A stretch of DNA of 64,000 nt from Boletus sp. NGJ (Eukaryota > Basidiomycota > Agaricomycetes > Boletales > Boletaceae). Location of the stretch: assembly GCA_019096195.1 (NCBI GenBank), contig JAGTXK010000073.1, positions 1,674,001 through 1,738,000 of the forward strand, in the 5' to 3' direction. A program made the translations under genes and the position numbers. Positions 33,421-45,540 of the stretch are shown piece by piece; within the stretch, counting starts at the first letter, position 1, and every line of letters begins with the position of its first letter. The notes under the pieces are model-generated. The model saw nothing but the letters and a program-made list of their open reading frames with translations, was not told the origin of the DNA and ran no database searches.

Positions 33421-33879
33421 CTATGCACAGATCTGAACCTGTGTTTGATTAAGGATATCGTGTGGAGAATGTCATTTGCATTTGCTAGGGAGAATCTGAC
33501 TTTCAAGCAAGCACAACATTCGGTTTGGGCTTCTGGTACCCATCATTCAGGCTAGCAATTCCATGCACGAGCCCATGACATCTTCCGCCCAGCATGGAGG
33601 ATCTATCTTCTATCTCGAGTCTCTGTGTGTCTGTGCAGCCATAACACTGTCCAACTGTTCAATTCGCTTTCAGCACTGCCTGCATTCAACTGGATGTTGA
33701 TTCAGGTTGCTGATCTTGTTTAGTCGAGGGTTTGATTTTCGAGTGTTCCATGTCCCTGGAGTTCGCTGTCTCGTCTTCATCTCCTCCCGGGCCAGGCAAC
33801 CTGTCCGGGCTGCTTGGTCCATGGAGCGCCTCCTTATTGAGCGCTCCATTGCTCTTGGCTGTGCTCTTGACTGATCTAC

Positions 33880-34755
33880 TCATCTGCTCTGAATTCCTAT
33901 CTCACCTTCTGCCAACTCCATCACCTTGACCCAGATCCTACTGGCAACACCTTGTCCCTATATGTTACCTTCATGTCTCATCACATCGAGCCACGCTCTG
34001 TTCGTGCCTACCTGGCCGGCATTGTATCCAAACTCAAGTCAACCTTTCCATCTGTTCGCTCCAACAGGTATTCTTTCCTGGTTGTGTGCACACTCAAAGG
34101 TTCTCTGTGCCATTTCTCTCGTCCTGTGCACCAGAAAGCGCCCCTCACTCGAGATGATCTCATCTATTGTATGTGTATCACCACCTTCTCCAGCCTCTAT
34201 CCCATGATAGATTGCTGTTCCTCACCCTGCTCCTGGGCTTCTTTGGCCTGTTGCACTTAGGGGAGCTTGTCCACTGACAGCTCACATCTTTGCTCACTCT
34301 CTAAGATCTCCTGGAGACATGATGTCCATCTGGACTCCACCTCCACCACCTTCTCCATTCCTCAGTCCAAGAGTGATGATCTCTTTGAAGGTGATCAGGT
34401 GATCATTCAAAAGAGCACTTCTGCTCCTGATCCACACTGCATTTTTCACCAGTACATTGTATCTCATGATGTCTTGTTCCCATTGTTTCCTCAGTTATGG
34501 GTCTGTTCTGATGGTTCTGTGCCTTCTCGCTCGTGGTTTATGTCTAGGTTACGTCACTTGGGGTCATTCAATGGGTGCTGGTGGTGCCACATCACTTGCT
34601 GCTGCAGGTGTTCCACCCTCCCAAATTCAAGCTATTGGAAGGTGGAAATCAGACACCTTTGAGTGCTATATTCGTCACCATCCCACACTCTTGCAGAATG
34701 TTCTTTTTCATGGTTGGTCCATTCATAACCCACCATTTGCTAATGTATGATAGTG
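33880..34755 (+). pseudogene. tyrosine recombinase (Crypton/DIRS-like integrase fold), broken
   Basis: The plus strand encodes pieces of a phage-integrase-like protein. An N-terminal core-binding part reads LNSYLTFCQLHHLDPDPTG, LSLYVTFMSHHIEPRSVRAY and LAGIVSKLKSTFPSVRSNR, then KAPLTRDDL. A C-terminal catalytic part reads SMGAGGATSLAAAGVPPSQI and QAIGRWKSDTFECYIRHHP, ending near FANV at 34748. This matches the tyrosine recombinases that are abundant in Agaricomycetes and belong to Crypton or DIRS-type elements or their domesticated kin. These enzymes recombine DNA through a Tyr nucleophile, here the Tyr of ECYIRHHP. The copy is broken in a few places. The sequence after the gene (34770-34965) recurs elsewhere in the window. 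Confidence 0.65.
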
Positions 34756-34769
34756 TGCTTTTGCCTCGC

Positions 34770-34965
34770 CACTCTCCCCATCAATTACTCATTCCTACAC
34801 TGCCTTTTCCCTTCCCTTCCACCCTTTCAACACCGTTTATAGTGTTCCTAGTGGCTTCGTCCTGTATGTGTCCACTTGACTCCAATGCATCCTGGGGTAG
34901 ACTATTTTACCTCGGCTTTGGTGGCTTCTCGTCCTGGTGCCCCTCTAAGGCTAATCCAATTGGCA
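34770..34965 (+). repeat. tail sequence of the recombinase element, repeated inside the Helitron
   Basis: The segment with TGGCTTCGTCCTGTATGTGT, CCTGGGGTAGACTATT and GGCTTCTCGTCCTGGTGCCC is found in reverse orientation at about 45187-45480 at roughly 85-90% identity in the best part. It follows the recombinase gene directly, so it is probably the 3' part of the same mobile unit. Confidence 0.65.
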
Positions 34966-35107
34966 TATTATCCTCATGTTAGCCTCACTGATTAATGCAT
35001 GTAGCATAGCTATCATTAGATCTATATAAAGGCCCAAGAGCCACCAGAGGATCTCAGTCTTGTTTTCTTGGTCTTTACCATTCTCTATAGGTCTGGACTA
35101 AAAGCTA

Positions 35108-35239
35108 CACATCAGTAAAAACAGGACTAACTGTCCAGTGCTGTGGAGTGCTGGACAGTAATATAATGCTCATAGAGAGAGTCCAACTGGATAGTGGTTT
35201 GTTAGTACTATGACAGTGTCTCATACTCCATTCATAGTC
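35108..35239 (+). repeat. second copy of the left end of the satellite-like insertion
   Basis: Starts ACATCAGTAAAAACAGGAC and matches 10276-10407 with few differences (CAACTGGATAGTGGTTTG, GTACTATGACAGTGTCTCAT). Similarity stops at TTCATAGT, after which different sequence follows. The mirrored right end was not found nearby. Confidence 0.7.
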
Positions 35240-35391
35240 ATGAAAAGGGAGACAACAACAATGATGACAACTATAGCTTTGATGAAGAGAATTGTGCTAG
35301 GTGGTAGGGGAACATGGGCCTGATGGCTTGGTGGACTGCTATTACAGGAATGATGTGAGCAAACGATAGAGAATGACTCACCAGTCTACCT

Positions 35392-36176
35392 TTGGTATCA
35401 AGGTCTAGATGCCATATGTTGATGGGTGCCATGCGAGCCATTTGGCCAACCCCACTGGAGTTAGTTATTCCTAACAATCTACAATATGGAGGGGCATTGG
35501 TGTGCTGGGAAGTCAAGTGGGAGGACCACTGCCCCTCAAGGAAGGAACTTAAGGAGCACCTCCCTGACCTTGTGAACAAGTTTCCTTTGTGGACTGGATC
35601 CACATTCTTTCGTAAAGGCAAGTAACCGCTGGTTTGGATAACTATACTAACCAGGTTTTAATAGCGGATGAGAAGGGCAAGCCTAGAAGTAAAGGCTACC
35701 TTAAAGGCTTTGGACGTCACCAGCTCAGAGCGTTGCAACTTCAAGTTTGGAGACATGGGAGGTGCACAGGTAAGGCTGCCTGCATATATGCACCGCAATG
35801 TGCATTTTGCCTTGAAAGGCCTGCAAATGGTCACTTCCATGACCATGTTCAGTGCCCCCTTCTGGGGACATTGAACAAAATCCAGGCTCAAGGAGAATAC
35901 AAGCCCATGTCATTTGAGCTTGGAGGAGTGCTTCGGAGATCTGACGAGAAACAAGACCTGGATGTGTCCAAGGAAATATGCACATTGATTGCAACGGTAA
36001 AGACTCTGGCTGACCAAGTTGAGAAGATTGAGAAGACACCTCAGTCTTTGGCGGGTGGTAACCAGGCCTACACTGGAGGTGGGAAGTATAAGCAATTGGG
36101 CCCTGGTGGGGAGCAGCCAAAATCCAAGAAGGTGCAGACTGAGGAAGGAGGTGGTCAAGGGTTGGGAGGAACTTAA
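35392..36176 (+). CDS. two overlapping-region unidentified reading frames; possible zinc-binding protein
   Basis: A 77-residue frame (35392-35625) is followed by a 180-residue frame (35634-36176, MDNYTNQVLIADEKGK... to GQGLGGT). The second has a Cys/His cluster (CIYAPQCAFCLERPANGHF then HDHVQC, residues about 50-75) that could bind zinc. It also has a helical middle part (ICTLIATVKTLADQVEKIEK) and a Gly/Lys-rich tail. The two may be exons or pieces of one gene. I do not recognise the family. The arrangement (small zinc-cluster protein with a basic tail) would suit a nucleic-acid-binding protein of a mobile element, but this is only a guess. Confidence 0.35.
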
Positions 36177-36179
36177 GGT

Positions 36180-37058
36180 GGGCCTGGGGGTGGCAAGGGA
36201 AAGGGCAAAGGCATGGATTGAGAAATGGACTCACACTTGTCTCCTAATTACACCTCTACTCACTTGTCTCCTTTCTGAAATTGGGTGCAGTTATCTCTTT
36301 GCTTAGTAGTATATTCATTTTTATATATACACAATAAATGTATCAAGCCCATAAAACATAACTCCTTTGTTGAAACCTCAAATGAAATCCTAAGTCAGGT
36401 AACATGAGACTGAACTACTGGAGCATTGGCCGGAACTGATAAGGGATTGTAACATGTTTTACCCAGCTTTTGCGGATTTAGCTGATAACAGATGGGATTG
36501 AAGGGCCTCTGTGAGATATGCTCTCCTACACCAGTGGTGCAAGGGAGCACTGTGAGCAACACCTACCCTGCCTGGGATTTTATGAAACAGACCAGGGGAA
36601 ATGTAGGATGGTTGGCATTGATCTTTAAACCATGTGATAGTGTGCAATGGAGCACAAGCCAACACATGTTGGCCCCAAGCCCAATATGTGTTATTTCGAT
36701 AGAAGAGACACTGCCCTACTTGGAATGGAATACATGGAACAGAGCACAAGCCAACAACAGTATGCTGGCCTTAACCCTAGTATGTGTAACATCAGGAAAA
36801 GTAGAAGCATAGAGCCAATCACAAGAAACAAGCAAGAACCTGACAAACTCGACTAGCAGGAAAACATGTATTTTTAACCCTCTCATCAAAACAAAGTACT
36901 AGCCGACATGAGCAACCAATAGCAGAATAGCTTGATGGAGACTGTAAAGTTATACCTAATCCGTAGATGTTGAAGTAAAGTATATCCAATTGCCAGAATG
37001 GTATTTAAGCAGACAACTGAGGAGATACTCCCCATAACTACTCTAAACCCCCCTCCTT
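36180..37058. other. no gene recognised; short direct repeat at 36650-36800
   Basis: Two related units, beginning GAGCACAAGCCAACACATG near 36651 and GAGCACAAGCCAACAACAG near 36740, are spaced about 89 nt apart and share CCAACA...TATGTGT. Nothing else is apparent. Confidence 0.4.
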
Positions 37059-38224
37059 GTGATGTCTGCCGCATTCACCACTTCTGCTATGAAATTGTCG
37101 AAAACACCCTCTGCATCCACCAAAGGGAAGTCGAAAGACTCCCTTAGAAAAGACAATATGTGGGGAATGGAACACGATGAGGTGGGCATAACTGGCAGGG
37201 GTATTTGTACTCACTGCCCTTGGCGATACACAAGAAGGAGATAAAGAACAACTTTGGGGAAGATACCACCTGGTATGGGACCCACTACTTCACCTCCATC
37301 ATGATGATTGATGGCCAACTAAACACAAAACACTTTATTCACCTATGGCTGAGCTTTGCCACTGCCTTTGAGAAAGGTCTCCATTTTGGCCCCAATAACC
37401 TTTACAATGTGTGCATCACTCAACTCGTTGCTGACTTTATGGTCGAGCAGTGGGGAATCTGGCCGGAACAAATACAAAAGTTCCCTAGTGGAGGAAAACA
37501 GTCAGGTATTTTCTCAGCTTTGATGAACACAATGAGGAAAAAATCTTTTGGAAACTACTGAGGGGCTTGAATAAAGCTGGGGAGAGGACTTGGCTATCAA
37601 ATACTCTGTCTGGGCAAACACTATCAGTTTCCTACTCCCATCACCATCATGCATGTGCTGGCGGGACTTAGTACGACTAGAATCAAACAGAGGTTGGAAC
37701 GACTGGACTTCATCCACACTGCAACAAATCTACAGCGCATAGCCCTAGAAAATAATGTGAAAACGGACAGGGTGGAGGTGTCAGTAAAAATGGATGATGA
37801 TAACGATGAAGCCGCATTGATGAAGAAAGAGGATTTTTCCTATAGCTTCATGGCAAATGAATATTATCTTGAATTTATTCAATGACAAGTTTGCACAATA
37901 TGCAGCGACAATGCCCACCGAAATCTTGACTGCCCAGTATGCCAAAAACTCATGTCTGTGAGCGTGAAAGGCTGGTCCTACATCATCTCCACCAGAAATG
38001 GGAATGAAGTGGAGCGGGGATTAATGGAGCCACTGATCCTAGCCCCCACAGACCTTGATGCTATCATACAAGGAATCACAGAGGATGCAGCAGAATTGGG
38101 GAAGGAAACGGCGACGGGGGCACAACCCAATAAAGTGGTAGCACAAAACCCTAAGAAGAGGAAAGGTGAGGAATCTGGACCCATGGCAAAGAAGAAAGCC
38201 AAGAAACATCGAAAGGGCCAGTAA
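37059..38224 (+). pseudogene. unidentified gene with zinc-knuckle-like cluster and basic tail
   Basis: The first frame starts MSAAFTTSAMKLSKTPSAST (37059). After a frame change near 37205-37240 the main frame runs to the stop at 38222-38224. It includes HLWLSFATAFEKGLHFGPNN (37340s), VEQWGIWPEQIQKFPSGGK, then a second part starting ITIMHVLAGLSTTRIKQRL near 37640 and a Cys cluster CTICSDNAHRNLDCPVC near 37895. The end (KKRKGEESGPMAKKKAKK) looks like a nuclear localisation signal. In-frame stops lie near 37560, 37570 and 37883. GT-AG introns could bypass some of them, but I see no convincing pair. Function unknown; probably a nuclear, nucleic-acid-related protein. Confidence 0.4.
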
Positions 38225-39235
38225 GTACTCCCTAGTATCCTAGGACTTTCTACATCCTCCTCATTTGTCGATAGCACTCTCTTAATTAGTCACTCACTTG
38301 ATAACATACACTCGCTTTTATCACTGAAATAAACTTGCTTTTGTCAAATCTTATTGAAAACTTGATCTAAATTCTTTGAACATAAACAAAGAAAGAGTTT
38401 GAAATAAGTGTCTGAAACTTCATAGTCTAATTGAAGGGACATTAAAAGATAATGACCAGCTGATAAAGAAATGATAAAATGATGTTGAGCAGTAAGCCTA
38501 ACAACTTACAGTATTGCCTGACAATAACCTTAACAAATTTCTCCACTAGCTGGTCACCCCAGAAAATTACACTTAAGTTTAGGGCAGGTCTCTATAAACT
38601 TGGTAAGCATATTAAGTATTCTTAAGTAGATGAGTAGAAATATCAACTAACATAGAACAAGTACAATATTCACTTGACCTAGTGAATAAACAATTTGACT
38701 CCCATAACCACTGAGAACCCAACCTAAGATATAAATTCTAATCTGCCTGACGAGTGACCCACCATAGACTGCCAAACAGATAGCAAACAAAGCTCTGTCA
38801 GTTGACAACACTCCCTAGAGAATAAGATTGAATCTAACAATTAAGTAAAACTCAGAATCTACTGTAGATCTAAAGCATACTCTATTACCACCAAGTGGGA
38901 TATATAGATTCAATTCTAAGCATCTAACTAATACATTGAGAACAATCCTAACCAAAGTGTAGAAGATGAGGGAATAGAATGATATATCACAGACACATTA
39001 AACTATGCACCCGAAAAGTAGATATCCTAATTATAAATGCCCAGTAGTTAGTCTATATATCTATCAAACATAAAATCTACTAGCTGTGGCAGGGTGGGTG
39101 AGTAGTTCACAAACATCTTGATGCATAACACAAACTCCTCTAGGACAGGCTGACTGCCTACTAGTTGTAAACTAAGTTCCTACCACATTACAACATATAC
39201 ATTATAAAAACCATACATTTAATGCTAAACCCAGT
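38225..39235. other. about 1 kb with nothing recognised
   Basis: AT-rich sequence with frequent stops in all frames. No repeats, terminal repeats or RNA genes were seen. Confidence 0.4.
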
Positions 39236-40083
39236 TTGAACATGAGCTTTAGGACACCCTCACAAGAAGTTGGATCTGAGGATGACTTCCAATCGTCTGA
39301 AGTGCATTCAGGAACTACAGATGGGAAGACAACAACCAATGGCAAGATGGATATCTTCAGTAGAAAACTGAGCTTCATGCCATTTGATAATCAACTCATG
39401 GACTCAAATAGAGAAAGCTCTGCCATCAATAGCGACTTTTTAAGTGAAAAAGGAAAAGAGCAATTTGAGAAGCTAGATTGGTTAGATAAGGATGGAAATG
39501 TGGTAGAGAACATGCATGTAGCATGGAATGCAAACCATATGGTGAGGGGGGTAAATTGGTCAATATATGAACTATGGGTGTCCTCCCACTCCTATTCTTA
39601 AAAGAATGCTTGAGGGCAACTCTAATGAAACACTTTGGCCTGAAGCTAGAAGATGGTGGCATGAAAAACACTGTTATCTTACTAGGAAAGATGTAGCATT
39701 GGACCAGGACAACTCAGAGTAGATCACCAACCATCTGAAGAATCCTGGCAAAGGCACATCAGTGACAAAGAAGATGGAACAGATAGTGTCTGTACAGACT
39801 CTTCCATCAACCTTCGCTTTTCAGACCAACCAGACTTTAAGAACATCATGACTGCGCTAGTGCAATTCTGTCTATTTAACACTGGTTGTCTGAGTAGACA
39901 AGAAGTCTGAAGCATCTTGAAAGATAGAATGACATCTGAAACACTAGATGGAGTACTATGAGTACAATTCATCAGGCAACTAAATGGCAATCCCAGAACA
40001 GATATCTGGATAGAGGCTAGAGTAGCTGCTGGAATCAAGAGAGGAGCACTAAGTGAGCAGACAATGGTGGAGTCTTGAAGTAT
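39236..40083 (+). pseudogene. unidentified coding relic
   Basis: The first block (39236-39601) reads MNMSFRTPSQEVGSEDDFQS and EKGKEQFEKLDWLDKDGNVV. A later block (about 39845-40075) reads MTALVQFCLFNTGCLSRQEV, LKDRMTSETLDGVL and IRQLNGNPRTDIWIEARVAA. Two TGA codons in the later block (near 39908 and 39958) sit where Arg would fit, as expected from CGA to TGA decay. I cannot name the family. The length and composition would suit either a host gene or the gag-like part of an element. Confidence 0.35.
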
Positions 40084-40084
40084 G

Positions 40085-41300
40085 ACAAAACCTTGCTGAT
40101 GCATATTTCAGGTGTTTCGGGTGCGTCATGTACTATTCACTTTATCATTTGAAGCATGTGTATTTCCTTTTTTGGATGTCTGTGCACAAAATTGAGAGAC
40201 TCTGAATGCTTGCTACTCAGATTCCTACACATCATTTCTGCATCATTGCTACACCTGTCTATCTTGCTATACCTTTGATACCTCTCATAAAATATCAATC
40301 TAAAGAATCTCTGAGTGATCCCTGGGTAAGTTTAATACCATACTAATGATATCTTGGCTGCCATCTGATAACAGATCTCATACATTGATAAGCACATTGA
40401 GTGCTGGTATGAACATACTTTGCTTGATACAGACATACATTATGCTAATAACAGATCATAGATCATAGGATCTGCTGGATAACTAAGTGAAGGTGTAAGT
40501 TCTTGGATTAGGCACTTGATCTTTGCTTTGCTATAGTGTGACAAGAGTGAGAATCAGTTGCTCAGGAAGAGGTGTGATCAAGTCTCTACTACCTAGCTTC
40601 ACAGATCCAACTCTGTGTATCTGCTGGTTGCCACTGAGATCTCTGATTGCACTACAGAGTAGAGACTTGATTGAAAGCTGCCAAGGATACTGATAGGTCT
40701 TGATCTGTCTTTCATTCTTGCTATTACTGTACCTTTCACTTTGTCTCAGGTGTTTTGCCTTTATCTCTATCATACTCCTGCACTGGTTGCCATTTAGTTA
40801 GCTCTTGGCACTGCTGTGTAAGGCAAAGGGATTGGTGTACATCCTTGACTACCTTTCTGAAAATTGGCTATACTTGGACATTTCCCCTTGGACCTGGACC
40901 CTCCCTCCTTGGACCTTGGATTTTTCTTTCTGAATCTGGATCTTTACCCTTGAACCTAAACCTTTAAATTTTGCCCTATCACTAAAAATGTTGGTATTTT
41001 TTGATTCTTTATTGATATATTTACATGAAATTTTGTTAGATCTTCTCCTCTCACCTCCCTTCAATGTGCTCAATCTGTTGCTCGCCAAACTGAATGTGAT
41101 CAACATTAGCTTGGTTCTTCCCCATTCTGTCGTCATCCCACTCCTATTAGGCAACCAATGCCTGCTACATTAGTAGTGAGTTTCTTTTGATATGTTGTAA
41201 ATGTTTAAAGACCGAGTATAAATTCTAGACCCATCTTTCTGTTCCTATCCATCAATATCCTGGAATATCCTGTCACCAGGTTGCACATCATGATATACAA
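40085..41300. other. no gene recognised; pyrimidine/purine-skewed minisatellite-like stretch at 40870-40970
   Basis: Around 40870-40970 the words CCTTGGACCT, TTGGACCTTGGA, TTTACCCTTGAACC repeat imperfectly (about 12-18 nt period). The rest shows no coding potential. Confidence 0.35.
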
Positions 41301-41326
41301 CATATGTACAGTATTGTAACTGGATG

Positions 41327-41352
41327 TCACCACCACCACCACCACCACCATT
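41327..41352 (+). repeat. CAC trinucleotide microsatellite
   Basis: About eight CAC/ACC units, which in the frame of the following Gln-rich region would encode a Pro run (PPPPPPPP). Confidence 0.8.
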
Positions 41353-41639
41353 TCCTCTTCCAATATTTCCCTCCTTTCCTTAGCCACCTATGTTATCAAA
41401 TTAGCAACTGCCCTATCAAGCATTTGTACCACCTCCTCCACAACCTCAATATTTTCCTCAAATGCATGCTCAGGTGGATTACAATGCTTGCCTTTTGGAA
41501 GGCTTCAATCATACTTGTAACGGGAGGCAATGTAATTGAAGACAAAATTGCTCCTCTGGAGTTCTTTCCAATCCAGGTCCTGCTCAGTCTGTTATCAATT
41601 TTCAACATGAGGCAGAGAACCAGCGATATTTATAAGCTT

Positions 41640-44600
41640 AGCAGGAACAAAAACACATTTGATTGCAACAACTACAGCAGCAGCAGCAAAAACATTATCA
41701 CCAAATGCAATTGTAGCTAAGGCAAGAATTAGAGCATCAAAGGCTTTTGGATTGTCAATAGGAGGAATTTTGGAGACAACAGGAACTACATTATCAAAGA
41801 ATCTATGAGGAGTAGCAACAAGCATTGCAGAAGCAGGAGCTACATTATCAAAGACTTCTTCAGGAGCAGCAACAAGAGGAGCAACATGAGCATCAGGAGC
41901 AAGAAGCAGTTCAACAAGTGCAACAGACTTCTTAAGCTTTACTTACATAGGCCTTAGTGGAATATAGTCAGCATTTAGCAGAACAATATGAGCAAGATCA
42001 GGCAAGACAACAGTAAGTATTTGCTTATGATATAGATTCTGATTTTCCTAATTCACAACTTCAAGATCTTTTAGCCCGATTTAAATCCTTCTGTTGATCC
42101 ACCTACTTCAAAATCTTCTAGCCCTGATTTTATTCCTTTTGCTAGTTCTTCTTCAGCCAGATCATCTATGTCTAGACATTCATCACCAAGACCTCAGCCA
42201 CCTAATCCTGGTCCTCCTGGTCCTTAATTTGATCCTGATTCTAATGACTCTAGCTCTAGCTCTGATAACTCCAATCATTCTCAACCATCACATCATATTT
42301 ATATTCCTTCTGGTGGAAGACTATATGCTGAGCCTGTGGAACTACACTCTTTGGGAGCCATGAACATCCAATGTCCCAATTGCTATGCCTTGCATTTCAT
42401 TTCAGAAAAGCTCTCCAACTCTGGTGTTCACAATCCTCACTTTTGCTTATGTTGTCTTTAGGGTCAGATCAATCTTCCTCACATACAACAGTGGCCACAC
42501 AATCTTCAAGAACTCTTTGATGATCCTCAGGATTGTACTGAGTTTAAAAAGAAGATTTGTCAATATAATAATAATGCTCTAGCATTCACTTCTGTTGGTG
42601 TTGGCATGAGTGATCAAGCTCTTCAACAATCTGGTCCTGCATCTTTTTGTATTCATGGTGCACTTCATCATCTCATGGGAGCTCTCATGCCAGTAAATGG
42701 AATTCAACCCTCTATGCTCAGCTCTATATCTATGATCCACAGGAGGCAAATGATAGATGTGTTCAATGCAACCCTCTCCTTAATCTTGGAATTTAGCTGG
42801 ATCTTTCTACTATCTTGAGTACATCTCATCCATATGCTGAGGTCTACAAGCAAGCCTATGAAATTATGAGGGTTAGTAATTTTGTTTCATATGTTTATTT
42901 TGGCTGGGTAGCTTATGAATTCATGTCATTATGTTATATAAATAGGCCAAGCCTCCAGAGAACCATACAGATGCTTGCATGTGTATTCATTTACAGCAGG
43001 GTGCTGATGCAAGATGATATAATCTTCCCACTGTTGATGAAAATAGCTGCAATTGTTTCTGATAATGGTTCTCAGCATGTTAGGGCTCACCGTGATATTA
43101 TTGTGCACTTGCAAGGTGGTAGTTTACATCGTATCAGCAATCTACATCCTTCCTATCTTCCACTCCATTATGTTCTATTCTTTTCACATGGAGAAGAAGG
43201 CTGGCATCTGAATATTCTCTTGCAAAATCCTAATGGCAAATCACATTGTTTCAAAAAAGTTACCCAGCTCCTCTGGTATGCCTATACATTGCATGTGTGC
43301 CCACCTCAAATAGAGTCACAAAATCTGTTCAAGGGTGGTAGACTTTTCCAGCAGTTGGTCTGTGATGCATGGGTTTCAATAATCAATGCAATCTTACTTG
43401 GGTTGCCAACAATCAGACAAGACTTAGGGCTGATCTATATCAAGGATTACGAGATCACTTAGGTCATGATGATGCTGGTCAGGACATGGGTCAAGTTGGA
43501 TGTGTCATTTTACCTTCCAGTCACAAAGGTGGAACTCGCTACATACAATAACTTCTTCAGGACTCCTTGGCCATTTATCATGAATATAGAAAGCCTGATC
43601 TGTTTCTTACCATGACTGCTAATGGAAGCTGGCCAGAAATCACCCAGAATCTTCTTTCAGGTGTGTAGATCCAATTTGATGTCAAAGTCTAATTACTAAT
43701 TATATATAACAATAGGTCAAAGTACTATGGACTGGTCTGATCTAGTTGCTTGAGTCTTTCATGCCAAACAGCAAGCTCTCTTAAAGAAGATTTGTGATGG
43801 CTACTTTGGACATGTGGCTGGCTTTGTATACACCATTGAATATCAAAAGTAGGGTCTACCTCACATGCCTCTTCTGATCTTCTTAGAAGAGCAACACAAA
43901 ATCCGTACTGTGGAGCAGATTGATAGTGTCATCTCAGCACGGATTTCTGATCCCAATATTCATCCACAGCTTCACTCAGCTGTCACCAGATATATGCTCC
44001 ATGGTCCCTGCTCTCCTCAAAGATGTATTGAGAACAATGTCTGCACAAAACACTTTTCAAAGCCTTACACTCCTCAGACCATTATTAAGGAGGATGAATA
44101 TCCTGATTATGCTCGCCCTGACAATGGTAGAACTGTTGAAAAGCACCAAGGTGTCTTTAACAACAGACATGTAGTTCCTCATCCCAGAGAGCTGTTGGTA
44201 CAGTTTAACTATCATATCAACTTGAAAGTCTGTGGTTCTATCAAGGCTGTCAAATACATTCACAAGTATATCTATGAGGGTCCAGATTGTGCTACCATCC
44301 AGACATAGGGCCATGATGAGATCCATTTCTATCTGGATGCCAGACATATTTCTTCCACCCAGGCATGTTACAACATCTTTGAATTTGCCATGCATATGGA
44401 ATGGCCAGCTATCTATCATCTTCCTATTCATCTGCCAGGTCAACAATAGGCTGTTGCTTTTTATGCTGATGCCCAGATTGAGAAAGTGGTCAACAATGCC
44501 AATGATACTCATCTGCTTGGATGGTTCAAAGCCAATCAAGATTCAGATCTTATTGCTACTGGTGCACATAACTATCTCTATCAAGAGTTTCCAAAAAACT

Positions 44601-45240
44601 TTGTTTGGGATCAATGCCATGCTATATGGAAGATTCGCCAGAGATATAAGGCTATTGACCCATGTATTCTGCTTTTCCCCATCAAGGAGAAATCTTCTAC
44701 TTGCACCTTTTGCTCACTGTGATCAAAGGTGAGGTTGATTATTATCAAGATATATATAATCTATATCTCATAATGTATCTTACTTTTATAGGTGCTACCT
44801 CCTATGAAGATCTTTGCACTATCAATGGTCATCTTCATGATTCCTTCAAGGAGACTTGCCATGCATATAGTCTCTTGCAAGATGATAGAGAGTGGCTGTT
44901 ATGTCTTCAAGAAGCTGCTCACTTCAGCATGGGCTCTCAGTTGTGACATCTGTTTATCATTATTCTGGTCCACTGTGCACCTGTGGATCCTCATCTGTTA
45001 TGGGAGGCAGCTAGAAATAATCTTTGTGATGATTTGCATCATTGTCTCATCAATGTCCTTCATATTCCTGAACCTACCCAGGATCAGATCTGTGACTATG
45101 GACTACATCTCATTGTGAAAGACCTCAGAAGACATGTGAAATGCTTGCAGGATTTTCCACATGAAAATTGGGGACATCAGAGGAAGGGAATTAGCTCATG
45201 GGCACCAGGACGAGAAGCCAGCAAAGCCAAGGTAGAATAG
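41640..45240 (+). pseudogene. Helitron replication initiator (Rep) with N-terminal zinc finger, decayed
   Basis: In the element this protein nicks and joins DNA during rolling-circle transposition. A Gln-rich part (41640-42000, such as LQQQQQKHYHQMQL) has many Gln codons turned to TAA/TAG. The zinc finger begins CPNCYALHF at 42371, followed by SEKLSNSGVHNPHFCLCCL. The Helitron N-terminal domain follows (GPASFCIHGALHHLMGALMP at 42640, then HPYAEVYKQAYEIM). The HUH motif is GLPHMPLLIFL near 43853, where the second His of HxH reads Pro. The Tyr motif AVKYIHKYIYEG lies near 44250. The final part (LWEAARNNLCDDL near 44997) joins the helicase linker. Frames shift repeatedly and stops are frequent, so the gene is dead. 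Confidence 0.8.
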
Positions 45241-45480
45241 TCTACCCCAGGATGACATTGGAGTCAAGTGGACACATACAGGACGAAGCCACTTGGAACA
45301 CTTCCAACAAGGGACAGGAGGGAACGGGTAAAGCAAAGGCAGTGGCTAGCAAGCAAAGAAGAGGACTCTGAGAACAGAAGCAAGAGTTGAATCCAAATTA
45401 TGCGCACTAGTGGGGTGGTATGGCTAGTGGGTGTGCTTGTGAGGGACTGGCAAAGGCATGCTGCACATGATAGTGGCATG
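45187..45480 (-). repeat. fragment of the recombinase-element tail inserted in the Helitron
   Basis: Reverse copy of 34770-34965. The best-matching core is the CCTGGGGTAGACTATT and TGGCTTCGTCCTGTATGTGT region. It lies between the last Rep-like residues and the helicase start, breaking the RepHel reading order. No target duplication was resolved. Confidence 0.6.
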
Positions 45481-45540
45481 GTCCAATTAGCCTTGTAGGA
45501 ACAGAGTTTAAACCCAATCAATGAATAGCTCCAATACAAT

